64,000 bases of DNA from the NCBI GenBank assembly GCA_032158295.1, contig CM063263.1, positions 9,706,474 through 9,770,473 of the forward strand. The letters run 5' to 3'. Shown one piece after another: positions 24,917 to 38,100 of the stretch. This DNA comes from Pycnopodia helianthoides. Lineage: Eukaryota; Echinodermata; Asteroidea; Forcipulatida; Asteriidae. A program made the translations under genes and the position numbers. The notes under the pieces were generated by a model, which saw only the letters and a list, made by a program, of their open reading frames with translations, was not told the DNA's origin and ran no database searches. Position 1 is the first letter of the stretch. Every line of letters begins with the position of its first letter.

Positions 24917-26573
24917 CTACCCTTTATCAAGCACTAGATACATGGGCGTACAGGAACTCTGTGGTTTAAGAGGGCAAATGGGTTGATATGCCCGAAATTT
25001 GAAACAGATCAATCTCTAATACCATGTAAACATATTTGTGGTGCTTTCTCTGTCCGATTTTTTTCATTCTTAATGTGTCGTACACCTATATGAAAAGATA
25101 CTCGGTGGGTTCGAATCCCACCCGAGTATACCCTTTGGGTTTTCCTCTCGCATAACTCAGAAATTACAAAGCTTATCACGCATCAATGCAAGGACAAAAC
25201 CACCATAAAATACGGTCTTCCACACCATCCGATTTGCTGTTTTTTCTTTTACAGTTAAGTTTAATAAACGAACTCGCAGCTGGCATCGCACAAGTTATCG
25301 ATCGATGTTATTATTTTTTTTCAGAATAAACCACATAAATTATAATGAGGCAAACCTAAAAAAAGTAATTCGAATGAAATTTGCATAAACTTTGCCTTTA
25401 GACGAATTTTTCGTCGATAACACCACGTGGTGAATATTGGTTGGCTTAGCTGACTTTAGCAAGCATGGCCTCTCTGTAAATACTGCCGTGTCCGAATTAA
25501 CAGCTGTGGCTGCGGCTTGCTCGTCACGCAAACATACGTTGAAGCATATAGGAGCCCATACCAACACCCTTAGCAACAGCCGTAATGTTACGGGAATAAC
25601 TGATGACTACAAGCCATACAGCAGGGCACCGCTTGGTAAAATCAGACCGCGACATGATATACCTTCTCCCTAAATTCCCCCCCCCCCCCCCCCATTAACC
25701 GAAGCTGTGAGAGCAGTAGTCTCGCGGGGGCCAGCAGTCTCGCGGGAACATCGCCCGGAGAGAGTCGGAACGCTATCACCGCGACAAATATTTAACGACT
25801 TGTCCACAAGCCTACCTTTTATCAAGCACTAGATACATGGGCGTACAGGAACTCTGTGGTTTAAGAGGGCAAAGGGTTGATATGCCCGAAATTTGAAACA
25901 GATCAATCTCTAATACCATGTAAACATATTTGTGGTGCTTTCTCTGTCCGATTTTTTTCATTCTTAATGTGTCGTACACCTATATGAAAAGATACTCGGT
26001 GGGTTCGAATCCCACCCGAGTATACCCTTTGGGTTTTCCTCTCGCATAACTCAGAAATTACAAAGCTTATCACGCATCAATGCAAGGACAAAACCACCAT
26101 AAAATACGGTCTTCCACACCATCCGATTTGCTGTTTTTTCTTTTATAGTTAAGTTTTATAAACAAACTCGCAGCTGGCATCGCACAAGTTATCGATCGAT
26201 GTTATTTTTTTTTTCAGAATAAACCACATAAATTATAATGAGGCAAACCTAAAAAAAGTAATTCGAATGAAATTTGCATAAACTTTGCCTTTAGACGAAT
26301 TTTTCGTCGATAACACCACGTGGTGAATATTGGTTGGCTTAGCTGACTTTAGCAAGCATGGCCTCTCTGTAAATACTGCCGTGTCCGAATTAACAGCTGT
26401 GGCTGCGGCTTGCTCGTCACGCAAACATACGTTGAAGCATATAGGAGCCCATACCAACACCCTTAGCAACAGCCGTAATGTTACGGGAATAACTGATGAC
26501 TACAAGCCATACAGCAGGGCACCGCTTGGTAAAATCAGACCGCGACATGATATACCTTCTCCCTAAATTATTA
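24787..26573. repeat. Recent tandem duplication, two ~893 bp units
   Basis: Unit 1 (about 24787-25679) and unit 2 (about 25680-26573) are almost identical: by eye they differ at only a handful of bases, mostly in homopolymers. Each begins at a poly-C run and contains the same 78-codon frames on both strands, which I do not recognise and do not call as genes. Each unit also has a near-palindrome around ggtgggttcgaatcccacc (25106-25124, repeated at 26000). Confidence 0.85.
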
Positions 26574-26579
26574 TAAACA

Positions 26580-26885
26580 AAACCTGAAAGGCACTGGACA
26601 CCTTTGGTAATTGTCGAAAACCCAGTATTCTCACTTGATGTATATCCCATCATATGCATAAAATAACAAATCTGTGAAGATTTTCACTCAATTGGTCATT
26701 GCAGCTAGTTGCAAGAAAACAATGAAAGAAAAAAACACCCTCGTTGCACAAACTTGTGTGCTTTTAGGTGCATGTGAGAAACTAGTCTCAAACAGACTAA
26801 ATCTTCCGTTGCTCGTTACCTTGTACAGTTTTTTAAGCTAATATTTGTTTTGAGTAATTACCAATAGTGTCTAGTGCCTTTAAGC
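26580..26885. mobile_element. Diverged relative of the AAAGGTATTGTACAC repeat
   Basis: Shares the layout of the family (aaaggcactggacacctttg at the start, catatgcataaaataacaaa, ctcaattggtcattg, accaatagtgtctagtgcct at the end) but with many changes. Probably an older subfamily. Confidence 0.5.
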
Positions 26886-27526
26886 AAAGTAAGCCTGTAC
26901 CATCAGCCGTAATGTAACGGGAATATAACTGATGCCTACAAGCCACACATACAGCAGGGCACCGCTTGGTAAAATCAGACCGCGACTTTCCCTAATTATA
27001 AACCAAATCTTAAGCCAAGTAAGCCTGTACCATCAGGAAAGTCAGAAGTTGGGTCAAACCATCACGGATACGCTGCATACTTGTTTTGTTTACGCTGATA
27101 GGGATGTTCTGCTGATTGCGGACTCATAATATACGCAAACAATATTTGCTAGCTTCGCTGACTTTGTCAAGCATGGCTTCTCTGTAAATACTGCCGTGTC
27201 CGAATCAGCAACTGTGTGGCTGCGGCTTGCTCGTCACGTGAACATGCGTTGAAGCATAGGAGCCCATACCAACACCCTTAGCATGAACAGCCGTAATGTT
27301 ACGGGAATATAACTGATGCCTAGCCATACAGCAGGGCACCGCTTGGTAAAATCAGACCGCGACCCTCCCTAACTATAAACAAAACCTTAAGCCAAGTAAG
27401 CCTCTACTTCCTGATGCATCAGGAAAGTCAGAAGTTGGAGTCGAACCAACACGGATATAGTCGTTTTGTTTGCACTGATACAGATGCCCTGCTGGTTCCA
27501 GACTCATCTACGTTAAAAAATAAACC
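26885..27526. repeat. Older, broken copies of the 893 bp unit
   Basis: Segments such as cagcagggcaccgcttggta (about 26951 and 27330) and ggcttgctcgtcacg (about 27224) match the tandem units but with indels, so the duplicated sequence is a repeat family with at least two earlier copies here. The stretch ends at the LINE RT fragment. Confidence 0.65.
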
Positions 27527-27850
27527 ATGGCTGACAAAATACACCCGGGAACTTATCGTCAGCCGGAGGTTGTAAATGACCACAGACCAGTTGCATTGAC
27601 ACCTATTGCGATGAAGTGCTTTGAAAACATTGTCAGAGATCTCCTATTTTATGAAACAAGAGAGACGAAGGACCCTTTTCAGTTCGTTTATCGTCCACAC
27701 CGCGGTGTGGATGATGCTACAATAACGTTACTTCATAACATTTACGGTCATCTTTGAAAAACGTAAATCTTGTCTCAGCTCTTTTATTCTAGATTTTTCT
27801 CCAGCTTTTAATACCATTAGCCTTTTTGAGACATGGACACTGTAGGAGTG
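27527..27850 (+). mobile_element. LINE reverse-transcriptase fragment, frameshifted
   Basis: 27527-27757 encodes NDHRPVALTPIAMKCFENIV and DPFQFVYRPHRGVDDATITL, the RT fingers region of CR1/L2-type LINEs. The next conserved block (LDFSPAFNTI, the region of catalytic motif A) follows at about 27789-27822 in another frame. A frameshift and truncation on both sides mark a dead copy. Confidence 0.75.
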
Positions 27851-29101
27851 CAATGTTTGGTTTGGGTGTAAACAGACAAATTTACCCAAACCTAATAGTG
27901 TCGTTGTATTGAGTCCGCCATATCTCAAAATGGCTTATTGACTACAGGCTTTTTTTTTAAACAAAAGTTGCACCATTTTAACGATTAGCCCTCAATTGTC
28001 CCTGTGGATTAACGATTTCCCAACTCAGTGCCCACAAAGAGTAAAAGCAGCTGGGCTGGTGTGAACTCGGATAAAACTAACTTGAGTGCAGGGTTGTGTG
28101 TTATCGCCACTCTTGGTCTCTTTATTTACAAGTGACTTTAATGTACAAAGTAACACATGTTTTTTAATCAATATTATACGCTGGTGATACAATACTTACA
28201 GGTCTGATAACTGAATTATGAATCAGAATACAGACAAAAACAATCATCAATTTGTTAACTGGTTTGCAAAATAATAAATTAATACAATTTGTAAATTAAT
28301 ACTCAATGTTCAAAAAACAATTTAAAAATGGTTTTCAATTTTGTTTTAAAGAAACAAACAGATCTTGCAACCAGATAAAGTTAATTTGTGAATACGTCTT
28401 ATTTTTTAAGAACAAAATATATCTGAAACTTTATATTTTTTGAGCAAAAATGAGCAGGGAACCTGTCACAAACATTGTACACAAATTTCATTTTGGCTGG
28501 TAACCTTCTTTTTGTTTTACTAAGCGTATTTTCTCCGAATGGCCAATTGTTGTGCTTAACTGCTTTTATGAAATGATTTGAAGGTTTCACTGTAAATAAT
28601 TATTGACCTGACTGTGAGTATTTAAACTATTGATTTTTGTTTGCGATAGACAAAACACACGCAGCTGCTTGCGTTCTGAAAACATCACTTGAAGTTTTTA
28701 CCAGCTTGCCAGTTTTTACCAGTTTTCCAGTTGCCTGTGATTAACTTGTAGCACTGTCTCTGCAGAGACGGGTGGCGAATTGTTTTTCTTCTTCATAAAC
28801 CTGCTGGGATTGCTCTGAATTTCCGGGATTTGAAAACTTTTCTATTTATGAGGAATCATTTCCAACGAAGTTAAAAACATTATTTTGATCTGTTCTTATG
28901 AACAGTCTGCGTTTACAAACATACATGCTAAAAGTTATAACATGAAAATACTCTGCACCTAAAGCAAGACGCGTACATTTTAAGTCGGTGGGAATTACTA
29001 CCAGTGGGAATTTTTTAATCTGTCTTCGATTGGACACATCACTGACAGGCCAAACAGAGTCAGATCAGAAATCGACTGTCTGAGGGGAAGACAGTTTCAT
29101 C
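27851..29101. other. Upstream region of ST-C
   Basis: Apart from the worn fold-back at 28440-28580, nothing is recognised. The last ~110 bp probably include the ST-C 5' UTR (gggaagacagtttcatc just before the ATG). Confidence 0.4.
28440..28580. mobile_element. Worn GGGCCCAATTTC-family remnant upstream of ST-C
   Basis: Contains ttttggctggtaaccttctt, ccaattgttgtgcttaactg and a terminal tttatgaaat, matching the right half of the family. No left end. Confidence 0.45.
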
Positions 29102-32100
29102 ATGGGATTTATTAAAAGTATGGCATCTAAATTATCCCGACGTCGACGGCTGTACATTGCCTTAGTGTTTCTGGCAATTTATGGTGGTGGGTTGATAGGG
29201 GCAAAATTCATCAGCGCTACGAACGTTGGAGAGGTCTTCATCTCTCTCCTGCTGCAGTCTAATTTGGAGGTGAATGACTTGGATCGATCGCAGTCAGCAT
29301 CCAAATTGGGAATCGACAGTGCCGTTATCGGTTTCAAAAACGTCAGTGGCCTCGAGGGGAATCGGACAAGCGGGAAGAAGGTTTTTGATGACAAGGCAAA
29401 CTTGAAGAGACAAAAAGGTGAGGAAATGGTGAGGAAGTTCGAGAGGCTGCCTTTCGTAAAAGATCCAGCTTATAAACAATCGGTAAGTTCCTTTATTGTG
29501 TTCAATTCGATTGCTTTAGAATCTATATTTGTAAGGATTGACATTTGGTTGTGTTTATTGTTATGTTGTTTCAGACATTGCATCTACGGTTGTTAAAACT
29601 GCTTGTATTATTTGTTTGATTTATTATGTGTATAACTGATCTATCTAGTTTAGTGAGAAAGTTTCATTTATTTGCTTCTTCAGATTTATAAATTTCGATT
29701 TATTCTTGGAAATCCATGTTATTCTATTTTATCCGTTCTCACTATATCTGTTTTAATTTAATCCTTAAAAAAATCACGTTTGGTTTCAAAATAAAGTAAT
29801 CCGAAATCATGAAGACGTTTTGAAATTTTCAAGTGTTTATAAAGCACTAGTTTAAAAGATAATTGCCTTACATTTTCCACCTTGTGTCTTGATTTTAAGG
29901 TTTGCCCCAAGACTGTCTCTTCGGTGACAAAATATTCCAAATGGTTCCGGGAAAGGTTCGTTCCTGGGATTAAAGTTTTCATTGACAAGGAGGACATTCA
30001 CGGACTCAATGACCTAAATGCATATGGTCTCCCATTTGGGATAGATCGCGTGAACCAAACATGTAAGTAATTCTTTTATACGAATATCGCCCGCAGCCAC
30101 CCTGCCTAATTCTTCAGCATACCGCCAGCAACCGCCCTCGAAGTTTGAAAAGGGGTAGTAAAACAACGGGGTTTTGATGCTAAAGAAACTGGACAAGTAG
30201 TGCACCTACTGGGGCTAGCAACAAGAGTTGACAAGTTAGAAGGAAATATAGACGGCCTCAATAACTCTAACACAAGCTACTTTTTCTTAGCGCGCTAAAC
30301 AAATTTGCAAAGCAAATCGTCAAGGTTATCAATTTAGCATTATTTTTTGAAAATTCTATGTTAAATTCGCTCGTAATACCTCACACAAAAATGTGTATTT
30401 CAATCAGTTTTCCATTACTATTTATAAAGTGGTGTTTTTTAATCAAAAGACTTTAAATAAAAAACTACAGTAAAAATAAAAGGAAAAATAACATAGGTTC
30501 TACTTTTAATTCCATGCTCATTGTGATCCCATTTGGTTCTATAGTCGCTGAAATATTAAACAACCCTTCGTTCCGCAATCCGGAACTTCCGTTGCACGGT
30601 TCCAGTCAGCAATGCATCAAATGTGCAGTTGTCGGGTGTGGCGGGATCCTAAACGGATCCGAAGCCGGACGGGAAATCGACGGCCACGACTACGTCTTCA
30701 GGTATAGCCTTAATTGTCCAAGGCTCTTTACGCAAGCACCCCGCTTTGAATACTAGCACGGTACTAGAAACTGCAGTACATTTTACATACTGTATTTGAT
30801 GTATGTACAATGTACATGTACAGTATACCGTGGGGTCGAAGCACGGTTTTTTGAGGTTTTTCAACCTCGTACCAAAAACGAAGCCGAAACAGAGCCTTGT
30901 TCGATTGTGGGCGGAGTTACTTTATGCTAATATTCCCGAAGGTGTATGCTCATTGGTTAATGTTTAGTGGCATGGTGAATACTACATAAACAATCTCACG
31001 TGCGTCAGCCACATTGCATGGCATGCATGGAGTCATGCAATGAATGTACTTGAAATATTACAAGGAAAAACCGCCGATTTTCCAAATCCCGTGGGCAGGT
31101 TAACGAACACGTCATGTTCTAAAAGAAAACAATGAAGTGCTTTCCGCTGTTCTGGGTTGAAATTATTAATTTCTAGCTTGTCTGCAGCAGAATTTAAACT
31201 TCCATTCAAGGCTTCTTGAGAGTATTCGCGAGTGGAGGACGCCATCTTTTTCTCGTTGTTGATAAACACACATCATTGCGTCATAACGAGAGTTTATGAT
31301 TGGACGGTTATCCGCCCAGTACATGAAATGAATATTCAATACCCGATTCCAGCTTACGTAATTTGCGCCCGAATCCGGGCGCAATTTTACAGTGGGAACA
31401 AGGCTCTGTTTCGGCTTCGTTTTTGGTACGAGGTTGAAAAACCTCGAAAACCATGCTTCGACCCCACGGTATACTGTACATTGTACATACATTGTACATC
31501 AAATACAGTATGTAAAATGTACATTGTAGTGCAGTTTCTAGTACCGTGCTAGTATTCAAAGCGGGGTGCTTGCGTTAAGAGCCTTGGACAAGGCTACTTC
31601 AGGTACAGATTTTATTTCTAGAATAGTTTAAAGTTGCTATCACGTCGAAGTTTACTTAGCGATAAGAGCATTACGCACAGCGCTCGGTTTTAAGGTATTG
31701 TACACTTTTGGTAACAGCTCAAAATCAGTGTCCACATTTTGTGGGATTCATCATATGCATGAACAAACAAACCTGTGAAAGTTTGAGCTCAATTGGTCAT
31801 CGAGGTCACGAGAAAATAGTGAAAAGAGACCTTATGTGTTTTCTATTTTTTCAAACATCGATATTGTTTTACTCATTTCTCAGAAACGATAGCATTTTAG
31901 GCAAAATATTTTAAGGAACCCTTTCTACCATTACTTACTTTAAATCATGTAAGTTATGTGTGAATCTGTGAACATTTGTGTTTTTCGATCTTACCAATAG
32001 TGTACAGGGCTTTAACGGGAAGGTATACGATTGGTAATCACCCTAAAACTTTATGGCAGTAAAAACTACTTGGTTAGAAGTACAGCAAGTTTCGATAGTA

Positions 32101-35100
32101 TAAAGCATTTTGAATAAATACTTCAATTCAAAATAATGTGGATATGGAAAAAGATGTCAGTTTTTATCCCCCAAAATTTGAATCTGAGAAACGTTTCTGT
32201 CAAAACGTTTCTCAGATTGTGTACACCTATTAAAAAGGGATTATTCTCCATGCGTGGACATAAGATGGAGTCGCATAAAATGAGCTAAGTTTCACAAGCG
32301 GTAGAAGCCAGATTTCAAGCCTATTTTGATCTAATTCAACCCAGTAAATTCAACTTCAGCCATGAAGTAGGATCGCATGGTTAGCATGGTTTTAGGTTGG
32401 GAAAATAACGTTTAATCAACGTTTGTTTGAGGTTTTCACTGTTTTTGTCCATTTTTGGTTGATAAATTAAGATTTGATCAAACGTTCTGGGTTTTTGTGG
32501 TTGATCTTTGTTTGGCTGATGATATAACGTTGAATGAACATCTGTTGTATATGTTTTCATGGTTGGACTGTTTTTGGTTGATTCAGTTGGCGCCAAATCT
32601 TTTGTTTTGGGGTTTTTTGTTTTGTTTTACATAATTGTCTTCTCTGAATGAAGTTTGACAGATGGTGCCGTGTCGAAATGATGATCACACAAACACGTTT
32701 CATGCATAAACCATGGACAGTGTTTAACTAATATGTAGTATTACTTTGTAGAATGAAGTTCGGCTGGACGCCAAAGTGGGGTCTGCACTGTTCAGTGTAC
32801 GTGCATGTTTATTCCGTCAATCCTCAACACTCACAAAAAACCTATTACACAACATACACAGTAACATGTGGTATAAGTCACATTTACATAACAATGTATA
32901 GCATTGGCCCCCAATTACACGTACAGTACTTTACCTAACCATGGTAAACTTGATGTGATTGGATCAGTATTTTAATTTATATTCCCACGATCTTAATCCC
33001 ATACAAAATTACATAATTAACTCCCACATGACTTCCCTACGACTTCAACACTTATATACGATCTACTCACCAGCCGATGCATATAAATAACACTAACTTA
33101 TGAAGGGTTTTGTTGATGACAACAGTCCTTAGTTGTACAGCCTGTCGTGCTCCGACATAAAAAGGTTGAATGAGCTCAGACCGCTTCACACAACAATCAA
33201 TATATCAATGCGCGACACCAACTCTGACAATTCCCTCCAAGTCCAACCATCCCAAAATCTTAGGCTTGGCCCCAGACAATGTTACAGCAATCATTAAAGA
33301 TGAACAGTTGTTAATAAATGCAATAATGAGACGTGCCCCCCAGTTAAACAAATTGTTTTGACTACTTTCTTTCCTAATCATATTCCCCCTAGTTTGTCTA
33401 CATCCGACGACCGCAATACTTAAAGTGCGCCCTCGGTGGCCATAGACGGAACTGAAAGAACTTTATAATCTTTAACCGACCAAAACCCATATCACCATAA
33501 ATAGCTGGTGTATCATTTTTTCATGCACTATGTCAATTAATGGAGGCTTGTAACTTGATCACATCTATATATTTTTTTTAATAGCTATTTAAAATTTAAA
33601 TCAAATTTTTCGGGTCAAATCGACCAAAGATCGGATAGAGCATCTTCAACGTCTGTTCAACAGTTTTGGTTTTCATGGTGGGTCCATTTTTTATTATTAT
33701 ACATCGTAATTCTTTTGATGTGCGAAGTTGTTCTGATCGGTTGAGTTGTTCCGTTCTTGGGCCTTAATTGATTATTTAACAATGACTCGACAGTTTGCTT
33801 CAGATTGTCACAGTTGTTTGGTTTTTTTTCTTCTTCTTCTTCTTTTTAAAGATAGGCCTATGTTTGTATCACATTTACTCTACGCGACCGTTTCAAGGAA
33901 ACAAGATGAATACAGCTACATTCTCGTTCCAGATCAGGGAACCGGCTGCTGAACAGAAAATATTACTCAGAAGTGTATGTTTACAGCAAAAACAAATAGC
34001 GGGGCACCCGTCCCAACATCGTGAACACCATGGCATTTTGCCGGTAACAAGTTTCTCAGCTGAGCAAGATGTCTCCGTGGTCAGTTTTGCATAATATTGC
34101 CGGCCTTGTCAAATTTACCACTCTGTGCGCATAATTCCTACAGGTACACGTGACCTTCGAGCTTTATGGACACATCAAAATCGGTTCAAATGATTTCCAA
34201 ATTATTGGTTTTTAACTCCAGATGTTTTTCCTTTTTTGTTGTTGGGGGGGGGGTTGCAGATTGAACAGGGCCATTTCAGGAGAACGCCATGTCAAGGATG
34301 TTGGTGAGAAAACCACTTTTTACACATTCTTCCCCGAATCTGAGCACATTTCTGACGTCAAGAGTAAGGTAGGTCAGATTTCAATCAAACAGTATTTCGT
34401 CAATATTGATCGTTGAATTTGATCGATTAAGTAAGGCTAAATTGATGGCTTCGCCAGTTGCTTTGGCCTGATAAACGGTACGGCCATAAAAATTATTCTT
34501 AAACGTCGTTCGTGCAGCCGAAGTCGCTGAGCTCGGTCGGACACGACCTTATAATAAGTAGTTTGTGCGCTGGTGACACATAAGGTCAAAGGTTAAATTC
34601 TGACAGGGAGACAGAGTCAATTGCTTTTTTTTTAAACTGGTAACCTGAAGATAAGATCGTATTAAAAATGGCGAATGAGACTTACCAGTGTTTAACATCT
34701 TCGTCAGTGTTCCAGTACCACAAAATGAATCAGTTCAAACAAGATGCCAGACTTGTGTTCTCTCCTAGCCTTCACCATGGTCACATTATGGATCTGTGGG
34801 TAAAACATAAACACATAAAGTTGGATGCAATATTATAAAGGCTTGTATTTAATAGGCGGGCTTTAAAACAACAATGTTCTTCTTCATTTTTTTTTTCTTC
34901 AGAATGTGACGTCCCTGTACGCCATGTTTAAACCTTATGACGTCACATACGCTCTGCATATGATTAAAGACATCAAGCCACCAAACGCCTCAGGAGTGAA
35001 CGGATTGTAGTAAGTGTCTTTTATCGTTTCTGTTTAACTCTGCCCGCTTTTTTCATTCAAGAGTAATGAACTCTGTACACATTTTTGAAGAAAAGAAATA

Positions 35101-38100
35101 CAATTTTTTTTAAAGATAAATGAACATTCCTGAAAAAACATTGGAGAGCACCTAAGGTTCCCCCGTCTTGGAGGTCCACATGAAGTCAGTAATCCACCAC
35201 TTAAATTTGTACATTCATATTTATAGAAGAAAGGTTAAAAATTATTGATAAAATCAAAAAGGAAAAATATTGATTATCATTTTAATGTAAAAAAAAAACT
35301 CACTCATTTTAAAGTAGCAATATTATGTCCATGATCGAAAAAATTTCTTTCTGATTTTAACTCTCATGTTGTTAGAACTTTAAATTAACATTATTTTATT
35401 AAGCAATAATTATAATAAGAGGTAAGAACACTTATTTTGAAAGCTGAAAAGTATTCGTTTTTTTGTGAGCACCAAAATGTGGAGAAATATCCCCAAATAT
35501 GCGGACAAAATGTCATGTCGTAAGTGGCGCCTCAGCTCATGCTTGCTGGGAACCCACAAAAGAACGCATTTTTCAGTTATATTGAACCCCCATGGCACGC
35601 AAGAAACTGGAGTAAGAATTGTCTCCGAATACGCGGACAAAATGTCATTAAGTGGTTCGCGCTCACTTCTCGTAGCAACGTGCACAAAGTGGTGTCTCAT
35701 GCTCGCTGAGATTGAAGCGGTTGTCGAACCCCACAATGACATGTTTTAAAGCAATTATTGAAACCCCATTACATGCAAGAAACTGGAGTAGAATTGTCTC
35801 TGAATACTCAACCAAAGTCTTGCTCACTTCTCGCCGAGATTTGCCCCACAATAAATAACACGTTTTAAAACAGTTATGAAACCCATACAACACGCCAGAA
35901 AATTGAGTAAGAATTGTCTCCGAATACGCGGACAAAATGTCATTATGTGGTTCGTGCTCACTTCTCATAGTAATGTGCACAAAATGGCACCTCATTCATG
36001 CTCGCTGAGATTGATGCCGTTGTTGAACCTCAAAATTACAAGTATTTTAAGCCCCATATATATAACACGTAATAAATATAACCTGACAAGAAAATTGAGC
36101 AGATTTGTAGTTGAGACTGCTGCCGATGTTGAATCCCCGAATGAGCCATTTTAAAGCCCTCAATGACACCACCCATGACACGTAAGAAAATGGAGAAGAA
36201 TTGTCTCCGAATACGCGGACGAACCCTCAAATGAGCCTTTTTAGATTCATATGGCACAACCCCACGACACACAACAAAATGGAGAAGAATTGTCTCCGAA
36301 TACGCGGACAATGTGGCATAATGTGGTTTGTAGTGCACGAAGTGGCGTCTCGTGCTCGCTGGGATTGCTGCAAGTGTTGAACCCCAAAATGGGGAGTATT
36401 TTAAGCACCATTGTAGCTTTGTGCCACACACGAAAACTGAGTAGAAATGTCTCCGTATACGGGGAAAATACCGCACTCAGTTGCAGTAGCTCTTCACATC
36501 CCTAACATCCCTTTCTGACTTGTCCATTTTCGATCATTGAACCCCGTAATGAATGAGGGATTATGTTAAAACAAGTTCGCCACAAAAACCTCTTTGAAAA
36601 TTTTACATGTGAATGCACCTTATGTGCATCTTTCTAAAACAACCATAAAAAGCGTAATAACGTACAAGGTAGCGAACCTCTAGTTTTGTAGATTTTCTAC
36701 GCCGTTTTGTTCCGTTAACCCTGCATAGTACTCTTCGTATCTTTATATCCCCAAATTCGAGGACAAATCGTCTGCAAGCGGCAATGGAAATTACATGTTT
36801 TACGCGTACGAGGCGTGCGCGAAACAGCGAGAATGTGAACCAGGAATATGATTCAAATTTTTGGGAGGCAGTATTTATGCGCCTCTGAGCGGCATCAGCG
36901 TAAAACCAACGCAAAAGAGTCAAGAGTACGCAGTTCCAGATTGCAGCCGTGCGGATCGCTGTATCGGCGTTAATTTACGCAGATTGGTATGCGTAGAATA
37001 ATAAGCAAAATCCATCTCGAAAAAAAGTCTCTATATTGAAGGACAATTGTTTCACAAGCTTCGAAACGGTGCCTCCGTTGTATGGCGTACAATTTCAAGC
37101 GAAACAGACCGGTTGGCATGCGGACACGTTGAACCCCCTTAATGCAGTATTTTTCTACCAACACCGGGCGTCGTGCCGAGGCGTTATTTTGTAGCGCGTT
37201 CCAACGGGAAAGTAACGGACTGACTTTGTGGGGTTTGGTGTCCCGGATATCGGGGATATTTTCATACTACGATTTTGTACACATTTAATGGGATACACAT
37301 GCCCAGAAAATCATCAAACATAACGGGTTTGTACAAAGCGACCTCATACGAGGAATGTTTTCCAAATATTAGACAGGAAGAATTCGCCGATTTTATGGGG
37401 GCACCCAACTGAAAAAAAATACATTTTGTAGGCCATTAAAATATTCTATACTAGATAGATTTGAGAATCAAAATATCAGTACAGTGTTAAAGCCCTGTGG
37501 GTTGGTTGTTGACTTCCAACTTGAAGAATTCTGATGAAAAGGACTTTAAAAATGGTCTTTAGAGAAGGGCCATTTTTCAAGATTGGTGCTCGGACGTTGT
37601 TAGGAGTGTTTTTATTTGGACGGACTATTAATTTTGACTCGACAGGCCTCTGGGACAACCCATTGAGCAGAGAGGGTGGACGGTTTATGAGTCAAAAATA
37701 CTTTGATTTTTTTGTTAAAAGCTGTGAGACTTGTAAGTATTTCAATAAGTATTTTTGACTACTTAGCATTCTGCACCAGATGCTATGGGAGTTTAATTTA
37801 ATAGTGGGGTGCACCCCTATAGATTTACATATGCTTAACAAAGTTTGTACTAAGACTGGTCATTGTTTCTGCATCCATTGTTTAAAGGTATAAAAAACAA
37901 CAGGTTCATATTAAAACAATTTTTTTCTGTGAAATATTTCCCTCTGAAATGAAGTCATATTTGAGAAAACTGTATCTGAAAACCTAAACAAACGCAACAG
38001 CTGATTTCGGTTGTTTCATCAACCACAATATTGAGATAAGAGGCATTGATTGGCCAATGTGGTACATGCTGAAAATAGTGCATGATTTTTTACTAGTAAG

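Noticed and set aside
25340..26569. Two identical 78-codon frames on each strand
   Set aside because: They are the same sequence in the two tandem units; no recognised domain, and older copies downstream are broken by indels, so selection for a protein is not evident.
30696..31605. Inverted repeats read as an assembly fold-back artefact
   Set aside because: The arms differ by small indels and substitutions and are flanked by a perfect 9-bp direct repeat, as expected for a real transposon.
35410..36505. Several ~60-146 codon frames on both strands
   Set aside because: Shadows of the satellite-like array; peptides repeat with the array unit.
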